DNA from: Eonycteris spelaea
Taxonomy: Eukaryota; Chordata; Mammalia; Chiroptera; Pteropodidae
Length of the DNA stretch: 64,000 nucleotides
Assembly: GCA_003508835.1 (NCBI GenBank)
Contig: PUFA01000012.1
Span: forward strand, 19,076,001-19,140,000
Direction: 5' to 3'
Shown here: one piece after another, positions 1 through 12,509 of the stretch
Numbering within the stretch: the stretch's first letter is position 1
Layout of the letters: the number at the start of each line of letters is the position of its first letter
The notes under the pieces: model-generated
Databases searched by the model: none
Seen by the model: only the letters and a program-made list of their open reading frames with translations
Told to the model about the DNA's origin: nothing
Program-made: the position numbers and the translations under genes

Positions 1-913
1 TCTCTGGGAAACATATTTCTGCCTGATACTAATTTTTTTGCTCACAACCATTATGATTCTGCCTTCTTTGAGAGGGCCAGACCAGCTTGTTAACTATCCT
101 TGCCAGAATGGAAAATGCACATCCTAAAATGAACTGCAGGATGGCAGCTCAGTTAAGTCGATTCTCATCATAAGGATATTAAATAAAGAAACATAGGCCG
201 AAAGTGATGGTAATTTCTGGGCTGTGGATATATTTAATGATATTTTTTTAGTCACTTTCAAGTCATTTGACTCATATTAAACTCTAAACGAATTAGTTTA
301 GATTAAGAAATTATCGTCTCCACCTAATTTATCCCTGTAGGTATACATATTTTTAATATCCCATGCTCCAGTCCACCTGGATTTGACATTCAGTGCTCTC
401 ACGGCTTTTCATGATGCAAGAATTGCAGTCCCAATGGATCCCAGCCGGCTGCCAAAGATTTGTCTTTGGATTGTTAATGAATGCAGAAGGTCTCTTTTAG
501 CATTTTTATGTTATTTGGAAAAATTATTCAATATGCAAGAGGGAGGAAAGATCTTCCTTTTGAAATTTGCCATGTCTTTTAATCATCTGTGAGAGAATCT
601 CCTTTCTTATAAATCTTACGCTGGCCATCAGGATGGGAGCAGTAATAGGGGAAATTGTGTCTGTTCATCTTAGAGTGACCTCTGCCAAACTTTGGTTTTG
701 CTTTCAATTTTACAAAAGTGAAAACTAATTAATGTATGTGTCCATGTGTACATAGATGCATTAAAGAAAAGGGCACCCTGCATACTAGAAGAAACCAGTG
801 TGTGTTTGAATCTATTTTGTTTTTTTTTTTTTCTTTCAGAAATTCCTGGGTAAGACTAGAGAAATGATTCATAAGCCAGAACTTGAAGCTGCATTTAATT
901 TCTGGGGAAGAGG

Positions 914-976
914 GTTTTTTTTGGTTTTTGTTTTTGTTTTTGTTTTTGTTTTTTTTTGTTGTTGTTGTTGTTTTTT
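914..976. repeat. T/G-rich simple repeat
   Basis: (TTTTTG)n merging into (TTG)n. Confidence 0.9.
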
Positions 977-2527
977 CCTACCCTTCCGTTTGGTCAACGA
1001 GGCTGGAGTTTTAGAACCTTCTGATGCTCTCAGGAGTCACAAACGCAGACAGAAATGGAATGGCAGTCTGTGTTCCTCTGTGAATCCACACTGGGCTTTT
1101 AAAATTAGAAACCATTGTAAGTTTTATCAAATGGGAAATGCATACAAAACCTCAGTGTCCTCGGATAAACTTCAGAATTATATTATCCACCTGAACGACT
1201 CAAAAATATCAAGAGTTCCAAGCACACGTACAAATCCCAACATTTCTTTGCAATGTTCTGTATAACTGCAAACGGCAGAAGACCCTTTAAAGTCATGGTA
1301 AGAAAGGCTTAGGTGTATTTTGACACAGAAGAAGAAAGGAGGATAGGATTGCTATTGTTGGCAGATATGAAATTTTTATACATATTTAACAAACTGTTTT
1401 TTTCTCCTAGGAGTTATTAAATTAATGATAATCCATGACTTCTTGGGGCAAACAAGGCATTTGATGTTTTTTAAATTCAACATTCTAGTATTTAAAAATA
1501 TATTTCTTTGTTATTTTTATTTTCCAATTCATCATGAAGTAAATAAAGTATAAGACTGGAAATAGCCTTAGGAGGATCTCTAATGGCAAGAATATGCTCA
1601 ACATAAAAGAATCTATTTCGTAGAGTTGTAACCCAGCAAACTTCCTAGCTTGCTACCTGCTAAAAATACCTCTATATAATCATCTTTCCTGCTGATTGTA
1701 CTCCCTCTCAGTTTTTTGCCTAATGGATAGCCTATACCATTTCCATTCCATTTTGTGTGTGTTTGAATATGTATGTGTGTATATGTATGTGTTTAAGTGT
1801 GGGGTGTTGACACAAAAAGATAAGTTATCATATTTTATTGATTCTAAGATGCATATTTTCCACATTTTAGCATTGTTTAAATCATGATGAAACTTACAAC
1901 TGACTGTAATAGTGTAATTTTGTGTTTCTTTTCTTTCCTCATAAGCAGTACATAGAATAATGGTGCATCTTAAAATCAATATAGCATCTTAGATTCCATA
2001 TAAATTATATTTTGTAGAACATTTGAGGAGCTATGAGCAATTACTAGTCTTACATAGTACCATTCCACTTTTGTAGGCATTAGGAGAGAAAAAAAAAAAC
2101 CAATGAATAGTAAATACATCATTGCAAAAACACATTTTGTTAAGACAAGGGATTTATTGTTAAGCGTATCTCTTTCACATTAAAATTTCCTTTGTTCAGT
2201 TCTAGTATTCAGAAAATCTTTGTTAAGCACTACTGTTTCTTCTCAACTGTACTTTGGGGAAATAAGCAAGAAAATCTAGCCCATGGTGGTGCCTGTGGGG
2301 AAAAGAGGGTGTAGTATAATTTAAAGAAAAATGCAGCAGTCAGTCCAGGAATGCGTTAATGAGATATGTGTGGGTGGAGGTGATTAGCTTGATAATCAGA
2401 AGAACCTGGAATGGAGTCCAAAATGAGAAGTGAGGATGGGTTTGGGAGGTGAACCTGTGAGTGTCTGAATTGCCTATCAAATAAACTGGGACATTAGAAC
2501 ATGTTTTTTAATTGAAATTCATGTAAC

Positions 2528-2716
2528 ATTATATATATATATTATATATATTATATATACATATATAATATTATATATATTATATGTACACATATAACAT
2601 GTATATAAAATACATATATAATATATACATATATAACGTGTGTGTATGTGTGTATGTGTGTGTGTATATATATATAGACATATATATATATATAGAGAGA
2701 GAGAGACACACACAAT
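2528..2716. repeat. Complex AT/TG/AG repeat
   Basis: About 110 bases of near-pure A/T alternation with several self-complementary blocks, followed by TG, TA and GA runs. The AT part could form cruciforms. Confidence 0.9.
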
Positions 2717-3309
2717 TAGCCAATTTAAAGAGGCCAATTCAGTGACAGTTTGTACATTCACAATACCTCTCTAGTTTCAAAACATTTTCATCACTCTATT
2801 CTGTCAGGGTTTTTAATGAAAGGCTGGAGAATTTTTTTTGGTGATAACTGGATTACATAATTGTGTTACATAAACCTTAAGACACTGGTCACACTCTCTT
2901 GTGTTATAAGTTTGTCGTACTCAACAGCATTTGTCTGGAAACCTTGGTGTTAAAAAGAGAATTTTATGCACCAGGATCTGTTGGCGCTCAGCTGCTGTGG
3001 TTCCCAGAAGATTGCTGGGAGGTTCCATCATGCCCCGGGGCCTCCCCCACCAGAAGAGACCTCCTTTTACTCATTGATCCCTGTATGCTCTGATCATGTA
3101 TTGAGTGCCAGTAACAGGACCCAAGAGTACAAAGGTGAGACAGGGCTCCGTCTTCTGGGAGAGACTTGGGTTCTTCTTCCTTCCACCACTCTTCTACTTT
3201 CAGTATTTAAGAACATCTTCATGAAAGGGTTCTTAAATATCACATGTCTTAAATGTTAAGGCATGTAAGATATGCCTATTGGGATTCCAAAGTCCTAGTA
3301 TCAGAGGGC

Positions 3310-3445
3310 GGCTCTAGGCTGTGAGCTCCTATGGGAGCAGAGGTCGTGTATTTTTTTTCTGCCTCATTTACTCCTAACTCTGGCTGCCCCATCCCTACCT
3401 CCACACATAGGGCAGGGTTGGTACATAGCAAGCTCCCGAAACACT
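3310..3445 (+). mobile_element. L2 3' end fragment
   Basis: It includes ctgtgagctcctatgggagc and ggttggtacatagcaagctc, as in the last part of L2. Confidence 0.45.
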
Positions 3446-3637
3446 GAAAAAGGGAGATTTCCAAACAGATTTACAGTAAGCTCTCCTGGACAGAGTTATG
3501 GAATCCACAGTTATTTTTCACCACCACTTCTTGACTTCGTTTATATTCTCCTTCTGTCTCTGCAGGCAGCCCCCTCATAGTTCTTGAATGCCTCACATTT
3601 CCTTTTAGAATTATCTGGCCACGTCCTGCATTCCCAC

Positions 3638-4237
3638 TGTGATAGGCAGAATGGCTCTTCAAACATATTCAAGCCCTAATCCCTGGAATCTATAAGCATA
3701 TTATGTTACATGACACCGGGAACTTTACAGATGTAATTAAGGTTATAGAATTTAGGAGAATGAATCCTGGATTATCTGAGTGGTCTAATCTACTCACATA
3801 AACCCTTAAAAGCAGAGAACTTTTTCTGGCTGAAGTCAGAGAGATGCTGCAGAAGAGGCAGAGAGGTTCAATGCTTGAAAGATACTCGACTCACCAGTAG
3901 TGGAGGGGGCCATATGGAAAGCATGAGAAGGAATGTGAAAAGCCTCTAGGGGAAAAGACTACCCATCTGCCACCTGCCTTCCTCGGTGGACAGCCAGCGA
4001 GGAAATGGGACCTCAATTCTACAGCTTCAACCAACAGCCTGAATGAGCTGGGCAGCAGATTCTTTCCCAGAGTGTCCAGTCTTGCTGACAGTGTGATTTC
4101 AGCCTTACGAGGCTGGAAGGACCCAGTGAAGTCTCCCTGAATTTCTGACCTACAGAAACTGTGCAATAATAAATGCATGTTGTTTTAATCCACTAAGCTT
4201 GTGGTAATTTGTTATGCGGAAATAGCAAACGAATATG
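3638..4237 (+). mobile_element. MaLR-type solitary LTR (MLT1-like)
   Basis: It starts with TGTGATAGGCAGAATGGC, passes through the typical stretch ending in gtgcaataataaatgcatg (poly(A) signal region), and ends with the conserved ccactaagcttgtggtaatttg stretch. It is old and diverged. The family name is from memory of consensus sequences. Confidence 0.7.
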
Positions 4238-6194
4238 CCCTTTGTCAAGTGGTCTAGAGTAAGCAGTTTTAAGGGTCCCCGAGACTCAGGGAGTGTGTGA
4301 GGTATAAACTGTTTTCATAAGAAGACAAAAATGTTTGACTTTTTCACGGCATGCCATTCGTGCTGATAGTGCGAAGGCACTGGAGTCTCAGCTCACTTTA
4401 AGAAGGTGACACCACAGTGTACCAGTGGGCTTTTATTTTTCCCCCTCACACCCTTGCAGGAAAGAACTTGTGGTTTCACTTATGGGTGTTCTTGATGGAG
4501 CACAAAAATTATTAATTTTATTAAGTTTTGATTTTCAGGTCTTCTTCATATGTTAGGTGACAAAATGCGAAGCCCCTAGAAAGTGCTTCTGCTGGATTCC
4601 AGTCTGAAATAATTGCCTCAAAGAAGAGCAAATGTGCCATTGTGTTGACCTAAACTAACTAGTTTCTTCTTCTTTTTTCCTTTGATGGAACACCATTTTT
4701 ACCTGAAAGACTGACATAAACTAGAGTTATTCAGACATGTGTATTTGGGAGATATTTTTCTTGAAAAATGAATACAACTGAGCCTGTCACTTCAAGAAAA
4801 AACATCTGACAGTATTTGTTGCTTAATGATAACATTTGAGCTTTCTAGCAAAGATTAGAGTTTTAGAAAACTGGATTCTGCCACCATAATTTGGCAGATT
4901 CTCAACACTTAAAGACTGTGTGAGGAGATGGCAGTGATAGTAGATAGAAAAGAATGTAATTTTCTTAATATGGGAAAAGAAATTATGTGAGCATTTGGAA
5001 CATTGGAATAACTGGTGGTTTAATATTTCCCAAATGACCAATGGATGATGTTACAAAATCATGCATGGGTAAAAGAACCCAATTGAAAATGCCAGGAAAG
5101 GTTTATTGATATGATTTTGTATATCACATTGCAACTAACCTTTAAGAAACTACCCTTTGTTGAGTTTTGGTTAAAAGGATAAGCACAGCTTTCTGAGGAA
5201 GCTGAAAATATTCCTTATCAACTACGTTGCCACGCGAGGCTAGATTCTCATTATACTTCAACCAAAACATCATTTCACAACAGGTTAAATGAAGAAGCAA
5301 CTGTGAGAATTCAGGTGTCTTTTATTAAAGTAAGCAAGACATAGTGCTGCCTGTCTCACTATTTTTTGGTTTTGGAAATATAGGTTTTGAAAATAAAAAT
5401 ATTTTATTTATGTTAATATATAATGGTTTAACATTGTTTAAATGAATGACTAAATACATTACATTTGCAGTTTCAATTTCTGATTCCTCAAGTATCGATA
5501 GACATATACACCACAGAAATAACATCTCTTCGATGTCCTCAAGAATTTTTAAGAGTCTATAGTATCCGCTGAGGCCCAATGCAGGGTAGGCCATGGATAT
5601 GTCAGTGGTTCTCATTCAACTCCAAGTTTGACCCTTTATAGTGTCTAAAACAACTGTTTATTTTTCATGCATTTTCCATATTTATAAATTGGTGGTTTTA
5701 TGTGAAATGCCAGATTTTTCAATCCTCTTGAAAAACTGGACGGACTGCCTGAATTGAGTTGCATTCGTGCGTGACCCCTGGAGCTGGGCGGTAGCCATCC
5801 TCTTTTAGACACATACTTTTCAGGTTCCCTCCATCCTTATCACACTCTACTCTTTGGGTTGCTGTGTTTGAACACATTCCTCCGCAGTGGTTCATATGGC
5901 TCAGCTCCCGGAAGCGTCTGCATTTGCATGTCCAATCTACCTGGTCTTCTCAATGACAAGAAGTTGGGAAGACCTGGCTGTATCCTGAGACTCTTCCACT
6001 GCTCCTGGGGGAATGTTGTACATCACAAGATGCCAAGTGCCCACAATAAAAAGTTATCACGAGATGAGAAGAAATTTTGGAAATGGAGGAAAAGTTCATG
6101 TTTTAAGGCTCATTCTCTCAAATCTCTTAATAATCTGTTGCTTAATATGGCAAGGGCATGGGTGTAGTTCTAGGACGGTGGCTGAAGTGGGGAT

Positions 6195-6455
6195 GATATG
6201 AGTTTGAGCCCAGGAGCCAGAGTGCCTGTGTTCAAAGCCTGGCTATGCCTTTTAATAGCTGTGTGACCTTGGGTTAGTTACCCAAACTCTCTGTGTCTCA
6301 GTTTCCTTATCTGCAAAATGAGGCCAATAATACCACCAAACTTAGAGGGTTGTTGGGAGAATTAAATAAGATAATATATGATAAGCCCTTAAAAGAGTGG
6401 TTGGCATACAATAAGCCCTCAATAATTATCAGCTATTATTTTTATTATTCTTTTT
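6195..6455 (+). mobile_element. MIR SINE
   Basis: A nearly complete MIR: ttcaaagcctggctatgcc, agctgtgtgaccttgggtta, ctcagtttccttatctgcaa and agggttgttgggagaattaa in order. One of the best preserved in the window. Confidence 0.85.
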
Positions 6456-6677
6456 TGAGCTGGGCTTCAGCCTGGCTTTAGTCATAAGGTTCTGCCAGGC
6501 AAACTGAACTCTGTCCTTGTCACTTCATCTCACAGATTCCAAGAGTCCTGACATAAATGTAATAGATCTCAACAGATATTTGAGGATGGCATGGTACATC
6601 GTTTTGATTGATGGCCACAGCCACTTAACTGTTAAATCTATGATAACTTTGAGACCAAACATGAAGTATATTAACAA

Positions 6678-6728
6678 GTATTCATTCATTCATGCATGCA
6701 TTCATTCATTCCTACATTCATTCATTTG
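6678..6728. repeat. (CATT)n repeat
   Basis: Imperfect ATTC tetranucleotide repeat, next to an L2-like tail. Confidence 0.85.
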
Positions 6729-7871
6729 ATTAGTCATCTCCTTATTCATTAAATATCTATTCAGTGCTTACTATGTTCCAGGCACACAGATGAAGAAAGT
6801 CTTATCCAGGTTTGGGGCTAGAAACAATCACCAGATATTTCTGTAGGACAGAACCTAACTAAATATTTTAATTCCTTGTTAGTTAAAAACAATGATCCAT
6901 GTTTCTGTGGGACTGTGAAAAGCCAGTTCTAATCTGAGGCCATATCACCTACATGAAATAAATCACTGCTAGGAAATTGCCTTGAAAAGAGAAGCAAGAC
7001 TATAACTCTTAGAAAAAATTCTGTAAGTACCCAATTTATTCATAAAACAATACAGTTTAAATATTTATGATTTTTTCAGTCATACATTTTTACCATCATT
7101 CCCAAAATGTTGTGCATTTGGCTGACATGTATTTGCAAGGTTAGGATCTATAATTGTAACATGGAAATTATGCAAGGCATTTGATTTGCTTGTTAATACC
7201 ACCCTCCTCGACAAACAACAAACAGATCTATTTTGCCCTGTGATTTACTTCCCCATCTCTCTGATTAAAAGTAAGTTCCGCCTTATGCCTGCAAACACTT
7301 GTTCATTCTCTGTGAGAAGATTATGTAAGTGAAATGTTCATCCTTCTGGTTCCAGATTGGCTAGTTTATGTAGAAAAACACCTCCAACAATGATGGCATT
7401 TCTACTGATAGAATTTGCCCTTGGAATTGATCAAAAGAGGCAAGAAGAAGCCTCACACTAATCTTGAAAATCAACTTGGTGGGCTACATTTCTGGGAAGC
7501 CACACTGCATGGCCATTTGCCATGGACAAGTCTCCACTGTTGTGGTTCTACTGAAGACTTTTTGAGGTCATTCCTGGGGATTGACATAAACATGGAACCA
7601 TTCATGCAAGGTGTGAGATGCTTCCTTTGAGAAGCAGGGGCCGGCTAGGAGGCGCACTCCCTTGTCTGTTTAAGGAAGAGGTGTGACTGTAAAGCAGTGA
7701 GACTGATGTGGGGTATCTAGCTTCTGGAATCAGTCTCATTACTTTCTATTCCCGCCTCAGAGACAGGCAGGACCTTTGTGCTACTGGCAGGGAAGAAGTG
7801 CCATACTCAAGCAGATTAGGTGCTGCCTTGTTTTGGATGATCTCTATGAACACACCTTAAAATCTAGAGCC

Positions 7872-8022
7872 TCAGTACTCAGTGTAGTCTGAGGACTGGA
7901 TTGCATTACCTGGGACCTCCTTAGGGCTCCAGAACTTTGGGCCCATGCAGACCTATTGCATCACAGTCTGAATTTTAACAAGATCCTCAGTTGATCTGGA
8001 TGCACAGTAAAGTTAGCCGTGC
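7872..8022 (+). mobile_element. MER5A-like hAT fossil
   Basis: It includes tgtagtctgaggactggat, cattacctgggacctcctta and gaattttaacaagatcctca in MER5A order. Confidence 0.55.
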
Positions 8023-8153
8023 TAGGCTAAGTGACCCCAGATCCATGTCAAGAAGACAACCTCTAGGTGGACAAACCTCTTCTTAAGTAGAGAAACCATT
8101 CTCAGCAGGGATGAATTATAGATAACAACTGCAAAAAACAGTGTGAGTGTTTT

Positions 8154-8159
8154 TTTATT
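8154..8159 (-). promoter_or_regulatory. Candidate distal poly(A) signal AATAAA
   Basis: A canonical AATAAA hexamer on the sense strand, about 450 bases after the stop codon, followed by a U-rich run about 20 bases downstream. It is the better of two candidates because of that downstream element. Confidence 0.5.
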
Positions 8160-8352
8160 ATTATTTTAAACATGCAAAATACAGTCCATGCATCTGCCAT
8201 TTTGAAAAGTCTCTCATCCTATAGCAGATAAAACCAAGTAAGTTTTGGCTATCAACGTTCAATAAATGTTTCAAAATGCTTTACAGTGTAAAGATAATAA
8301 GAAATTTAGCAAATTTCAACAAACCTGTATAAAAAATGGATACAGATACCAT

Positions 8353-8358
8353 TTTATT
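8353..8358 (-). promoter_or_regulatory. Candidate proximal poly(A) signal AATAAA
   Basis: A second canonical AATAAA on the sense strand about 250 bases after the stop. The sequence downstream is less clearly GU-rich. It could give a shorter alternative 3' end. Confidence 0.35.
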
Positions 8359-8605
8359 TCAAGGCGACATGCTGTAATGTAAAGAGTATGTTATAATTAT
8401 TCGTGTTTGTTTGTAAAAAGTCTTTAACAATACAAGGGCTTAACAGATCCAGTCTCAGGGCTACACATGCAAAAAAATTGTCGGTTAGTTAAAAATCACC
8501 AAAACGTGCTATTTTTAAATGTGTATTTTTTAAAGTACTGGAGTAGTAGAAGTATTAAATATTAGGAGGAATAGTATTTCAGAACTCTGCAAAAGTCAGT
8601 GGAGT

Positions 8606-8815
<210 letters not shown>

Positions 8816-9195
8816 TTAGCCTCTCTCATTCATTCTTTCATTGTGTGTCGAGGGTCTACACCAAGCATGAGGTGTCAGATCCTTGGAAAATGAATCATTA
8901 ATTTCCCAATTACGTTTTTTTTCATTCCTGTCTCAAAACATAAAACTACTCACATCTGAATATAGGTGAAAGTTGGATGGTAAAATGAATTGTCTTGCAA
9001 TTTTGTTTCTGATTTATATTCAATTCCAGACAATTTTATTCAAGGCACTATGGTCTATGGGGTCTATGGTTCTTGCTATTTTGGAAGTTACAATCATATG
9101 AGGAATGTGTGTAGCCAAAATTAACTCTGCTATGAGGTAGAACATGACACATATACAAACTAGCAACATCACATCACAGGAGAGCTAATTAGAAA

Positions 9196-9300
9196 TGAGG
9201 AAACTTAGACTCATCCCAGAACTACTAAATCAGAATCTGCATTTTAACTTGATGCCCGTGTGATTTCTATACATATTAAATTTGAGAAGCACTGATCCAG
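9196..9300 (+). mobile_element. MER5A-like fragment
   Basis: It includes ctaaatcagaatctgcattt and ttgagaagcactgatcc, the 3' half of MER5A. Confidence 0.55.
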
Positions 9301-9319
9301 AGTCGCATTGTGTGACCAG

Positions 9320-9448
9320 AGCAAGAAAGTCATCTTGGAGAAAATCAGAGCAGGCTCCCAGGAAGAGATCGCATTTAAGTTGGGCATGTTTCAACTTGGC
9401 ATTTGATCATTTTAGGGACAGTGAGTCATCTGATGGGGCTGAAGGAAA

Positions 9449-9494
<46 letters not shown>

Positions 9495-9660
9495 GAGGAT
9501 GCAGGATTGGTGGGGCATTCAGTTAGAAAATTAACATCAGGTCAGGTGATGAAGGGGCTTGAATATTACCACACTAATTAATGTAGCCTTTATTCTATCA
9601 GCATTTTGGCCCCACTGTATGATTTGAGGCAGAGGAAGGTAGAGGTTGATATTCTGCATG
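9320..9660. repeat. Old mammalian interspersed repeat, family uncertain
   Basis: The sequence before and after the (TG)n, with gatgaaggggcttgaatatt and gcctttattctatcagcatt, resembles a widespread ancient repeat. I do not name it. Confidence 0.35.
9451..9493. repeat. (TG)n microsatellite
   Basis: Pure TG run of about 21 units. Confidence 0.95.
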
Positions 9661-10534
9661 AACTCTGGAGTCATGCAGAGATGACTTCTGACTTTGGTAT
9701 TCAGTGCTAACTGCTCAACCCCTGGACAAGCAAAACTGCCCAGGCCTCACTATGAGCCTCATTATAAATACTGAAAAGTTTGAAAACTTGAAGCAGAGTG
9801 ACCAGTTAACAAGTGTTTGAGATTCCTCAAGAAGATCCAGAAGGAAAGAGGATGGACTAAATGCCAGATGACCTGGTTTCCAGCTCTTTCCTTTCTCTGT
9901 GGCTTGTCATTCAGCCATTCAACTTTGTTAAGTCCTGGTGTTCTCAGAGACAAAATAGGAAAGAATAAGAATTCATTGCATTTCACAGGATTTTTAGGAT
10001 GCTAAGAGACACTGAAAATACTTTGAGTTTTTCTGAAGTGATCCCTTATATTTTGAAGTTGTGATAGCACGTTAGACATTGGGCATCCATTAATGCTCTT
10101 GTACAAATAACTGCTCGGGGATGAGGTAGATACAGAAGTCATCCACCTTTTCTCTCTGGCAATCTCTCATATAGAAGTTAGAAAGCGAAACACTTGAGTT
10201 CCCAGCCACCTTTGCATCTTGGGATATTCATGTGACCCTGTTTCATTATCTGATATGTAAGTGGAAATTTCTTGGAAGGTGCTTCTTGGAAAGTTTTTCT
10301 TTTCTGGTTAAAGAAGACAGACATGGTTGGCTTTGTTTTCCTTCCCTCTTCCTTCCTTGAACTAGATATGATTGCTGGAGCTATGGCAACTGTTTTATCA
10401 TTGTGAGTGAATAGCAAAGGGAATTACCAAGTGCTGGCCTTGACACTCTTAAATCACCGAAAAAAAAAAAAAAAAAAAAAGGAATGCCAGCAGCCTCCAG
10501 CCCCTAACTACTAATTACACGAGAAAAACATATT

Positions 10535-10762
10535 TGTACCTATGTCATCCATGGTTTTTCATCTTTGGTTCTTTTGCTATTTTGGCCAGATAATTCTTAG
10601 TGTGGGGACTATCCTGTACATTGTAGGTGTTTACCAACAGCCCAGGCCTCTACCCATTAGATATGAGTGAGGTACTCTGGAATGGAAATCATCAAAAGTG
10701 TGTTCAGACATTGCTAAATGTCCCCTTTGGAGCAGAGTCACTCTTAGTTAAGAACTAGTTAT
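10535..10762 (-). mobile_element. MER20-like DNA transposon fossil
   Basis: On the minus strand it includes gtctgaacacactttt and gggtagaggcctgggctgtt, following the MER20 order through acaatgtacaggatagtccc. The ends are imprecise. Confidence 0.65.
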
Positions 10763-10816
10763 GTGATCCACTGTCAGATGGACTTGCTGCTCTTTGGAGA
10801 TGAAAACGTTCCCAAG

Positions 10817-10990
10817 CAGCGCTGTCAAATAGAACTTGCTGCAAGGATGGGAATTCTCTACCTCTGTGCTGTGCAACACGGTGGCCACTAGACACATGCA
10901 ATGAGCGACCCCTTGAAGTGTGGCTAGTGCAACTAAAACTTGAAATTTTAATGAATTTAATTTTTTTTATTACATTTAGATAGCACTCCT
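10817..10990 (+). mobile_element. hAT-type DNA transposon fossil (copy 1)
   Basis: It starts cagcgctgtcaaatagaac and includes cttgaagtgtggctagtgca, matching the fossils at 15345 and 46685. It has no coding capacity. Confidence 0.6.
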
Positions 10991-11094
10991 AAACTCCATC
11001 CCTTTGTACGCCTGTGCTCATGGTCGTGGTGAGCAAATAGGTCTTGGGGACATCAGTTGGTTAGGAAAAGGTCAACAATGGGAAAGCAGCTGGT

Positions 11095-11280
11095 GATAAT
11101 AGCTGTATTTATTAACCACCTGCATGGCCCAGACACTGTGCTAAGCTTTATGTAGACACCGTCTTTAATCTTCCAATGTGTGCCATTTGTCTCGTTTTAC
11201 AGATGAAAATCTGTGGCACAGAGAGGTTGATTAACATGTCCAGAGTCACATAGCTCAGAGCCTTTGCTCTGTTCACTTAA
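11095..11280 (-). mobile_element. MIR SINE
   Basis: Reverse-strand MIR: tttacagatgaaaatctgtg and gcacagagaggttgattaac, preceded by gacactgtgctaagctttat. Confidence 0.7.
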
Positions 11281-11945
11281 AATCTCTGAGTTATCATGCA
11301 CAGCAGAAAAAGAGAGCGAACGCCTGGGTTATGGGGTCATATGAACTGTATCAGTTCCTCTACCTTTCATTTTATCTATGGCTTATTGAATTTAGTACAG
11401 ATTAGTCTGGATAATGAAACGGTTGTCAAAATCTAATTTGAAATCCATGAAGATAAGGTGGACGATATACTCCTGGCATTCTGCTTTATCCTCCACAGAA
11501 CAGCTGGAGCCTCTGTGTAGCACAGAGGCAGGGAGCGATGGCCCACTCCCTTTGCCCTGATCAGTGCGCTTCCCTTTCTGCTGAAGCCCCTCAACTCCTT
11601 GCTTACCAAGGCTCTGTCCTTCCTAGTATACCCAGCTCGAGCAGTGAGGTTTTCCTCATGGCTATTTCTGCCTGCTCTGAAGTCCTGTAGCAACATTTTA
11701 GCCCTTTTCAACCCCCCACAGACTGCTTAGCATAGGATTTTTCTGCTGACACCTATGTCCCAACCATGCAATTCTCTGGTAAATTCCTTGAAGCTTGGAC
11801 CCATGGCTTTATCATCTCTTGGAGTCCCAGGGCTAGCAAATACCTTGCACAGAGAAGGCACTCCATGAGTGTTTGGGAAAGAGGAAGAGGCCTGGGTAGA
11901 GGCTGGAATCTTGCATGGCACAGTGGCTTTGTTTTATCACATAGG

Positions 11946-11974
11946 GGTGTGTGTGTGTGTGTGTGCGCGCGCGC

Positions 11975-12021
<47 letters not shown>
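11946..12021. repeat. (TG)n microsatellite with (CG)n core
   Basis: TG units flank an alternating CG block at about 11965-11978; every step is purine-pyrimidine alternating. Confidence 0.95.
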
Positions 12022-12022
<1 letters not shown>

Positions 12023-12281
12023 TGTGTAGGGGGCAGAAAAGGGGTGGTTTGGGGAAGTGCATAAATCTCCTAGGGAGTGAGTTCTTTGCCCCTCTTTACA
12101 CAGGCAAAGTTATGGGTGGTGGTCAATAATTACTTCCATCTGGTTGACAAAATGAGGCAGGATATAAAAATCTGGAAGAACACTCCTCTCTCCACTTTGG
12201 CCATCAGGCAACTAAGTAGATTCATTGCTGAACACAATTGCAGTGCATTCAGCCTGCCCCAGCACATCCTTCCTTATAGAG

Positions 12282-12509
12282 TAGGGGTCCCCAACCCCTG
12301 GGCTACAGAGTGGTTCTGGTTAGTGGCCTGTTAGGAACTGGGCTGCACAGCAAGAGGTGAGTGGTGGGCAAGGGAGTGAAACTTCATCTGTATTTGCAGC
12401 CGCACCCCCATGCCAGCATCACTGCCTCGGCTCCATCTGGGTCATCAGCCATTAGATTCTCATAGGAGCACTGTTCCCTGGTGCCAAGAAGGGTTGGGGA
12501 CCACTATTA
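12282..12509 (+). mobile_element. Small nonautonomous hAT (Charlie-type) transposon
   Basis: The ends taggggtccccaacccctg and ggttggggaccacta are inverted relative to each other. Flanking 8-mers TTATAGAG and TATTAGAG match at six positions and fit the nTnTAGAn target preference of this group. It is internally deleted compared with longer relatives. Confidence 0.75.

Larger units (their letters stand above)
1..8129. other. Downstream intergenic region: repeats, no gene seen
   Basis: No exon-like coding sequence was recognised. The region holds T/G-rich simple sequence (914-976), a complex AT/TG/AG repeat (2528-2716), an L2 fragment (about 3310-3445), a MaLR-type LTR (3638-4237), a MIR (6195-6455), a CATT repeat (6678-6728) and a MER5A-like fossil (7872-8022). 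About 1000-2500 and 4240-6190 are AT-rich single-copy-looking DNA in which I see nothing else. Confidence 0.7.
8130..8605 (-). other. CPNE4: 3' UTR of copine-4 with candidate poly(A) signals
   Basis: The roughly 475 bases after the stop contain two AATAAA hexamers on the minus strand, at 8353-8358 and 8154-8159. The distal one is followed on the sense strand by a T- and GT-rich stretch (around 8120-8140), as expected downstream of a cleavage site, so I place the transcript end near 8130-8140. No interspersed repeat is evident inside this interval, in contrast to both sides. The exact end is inferred and a longer UTR cannot be excluded. Confidence 0.55.

Noticed and set aside
864..1265. A 133-residue open frame starting near a T/G repeat
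   Set aside because: Its first part is low-complexity F, V and C residues from the simple repeat; the rest resembles nothing known.
10460..10480. A 21-base A run that could be the tail of a SINE
   Set aside because: The sequence before it shows no pol III promoter boxes, no tRNA, 7SL or 5S similarity and no flanking duplication.
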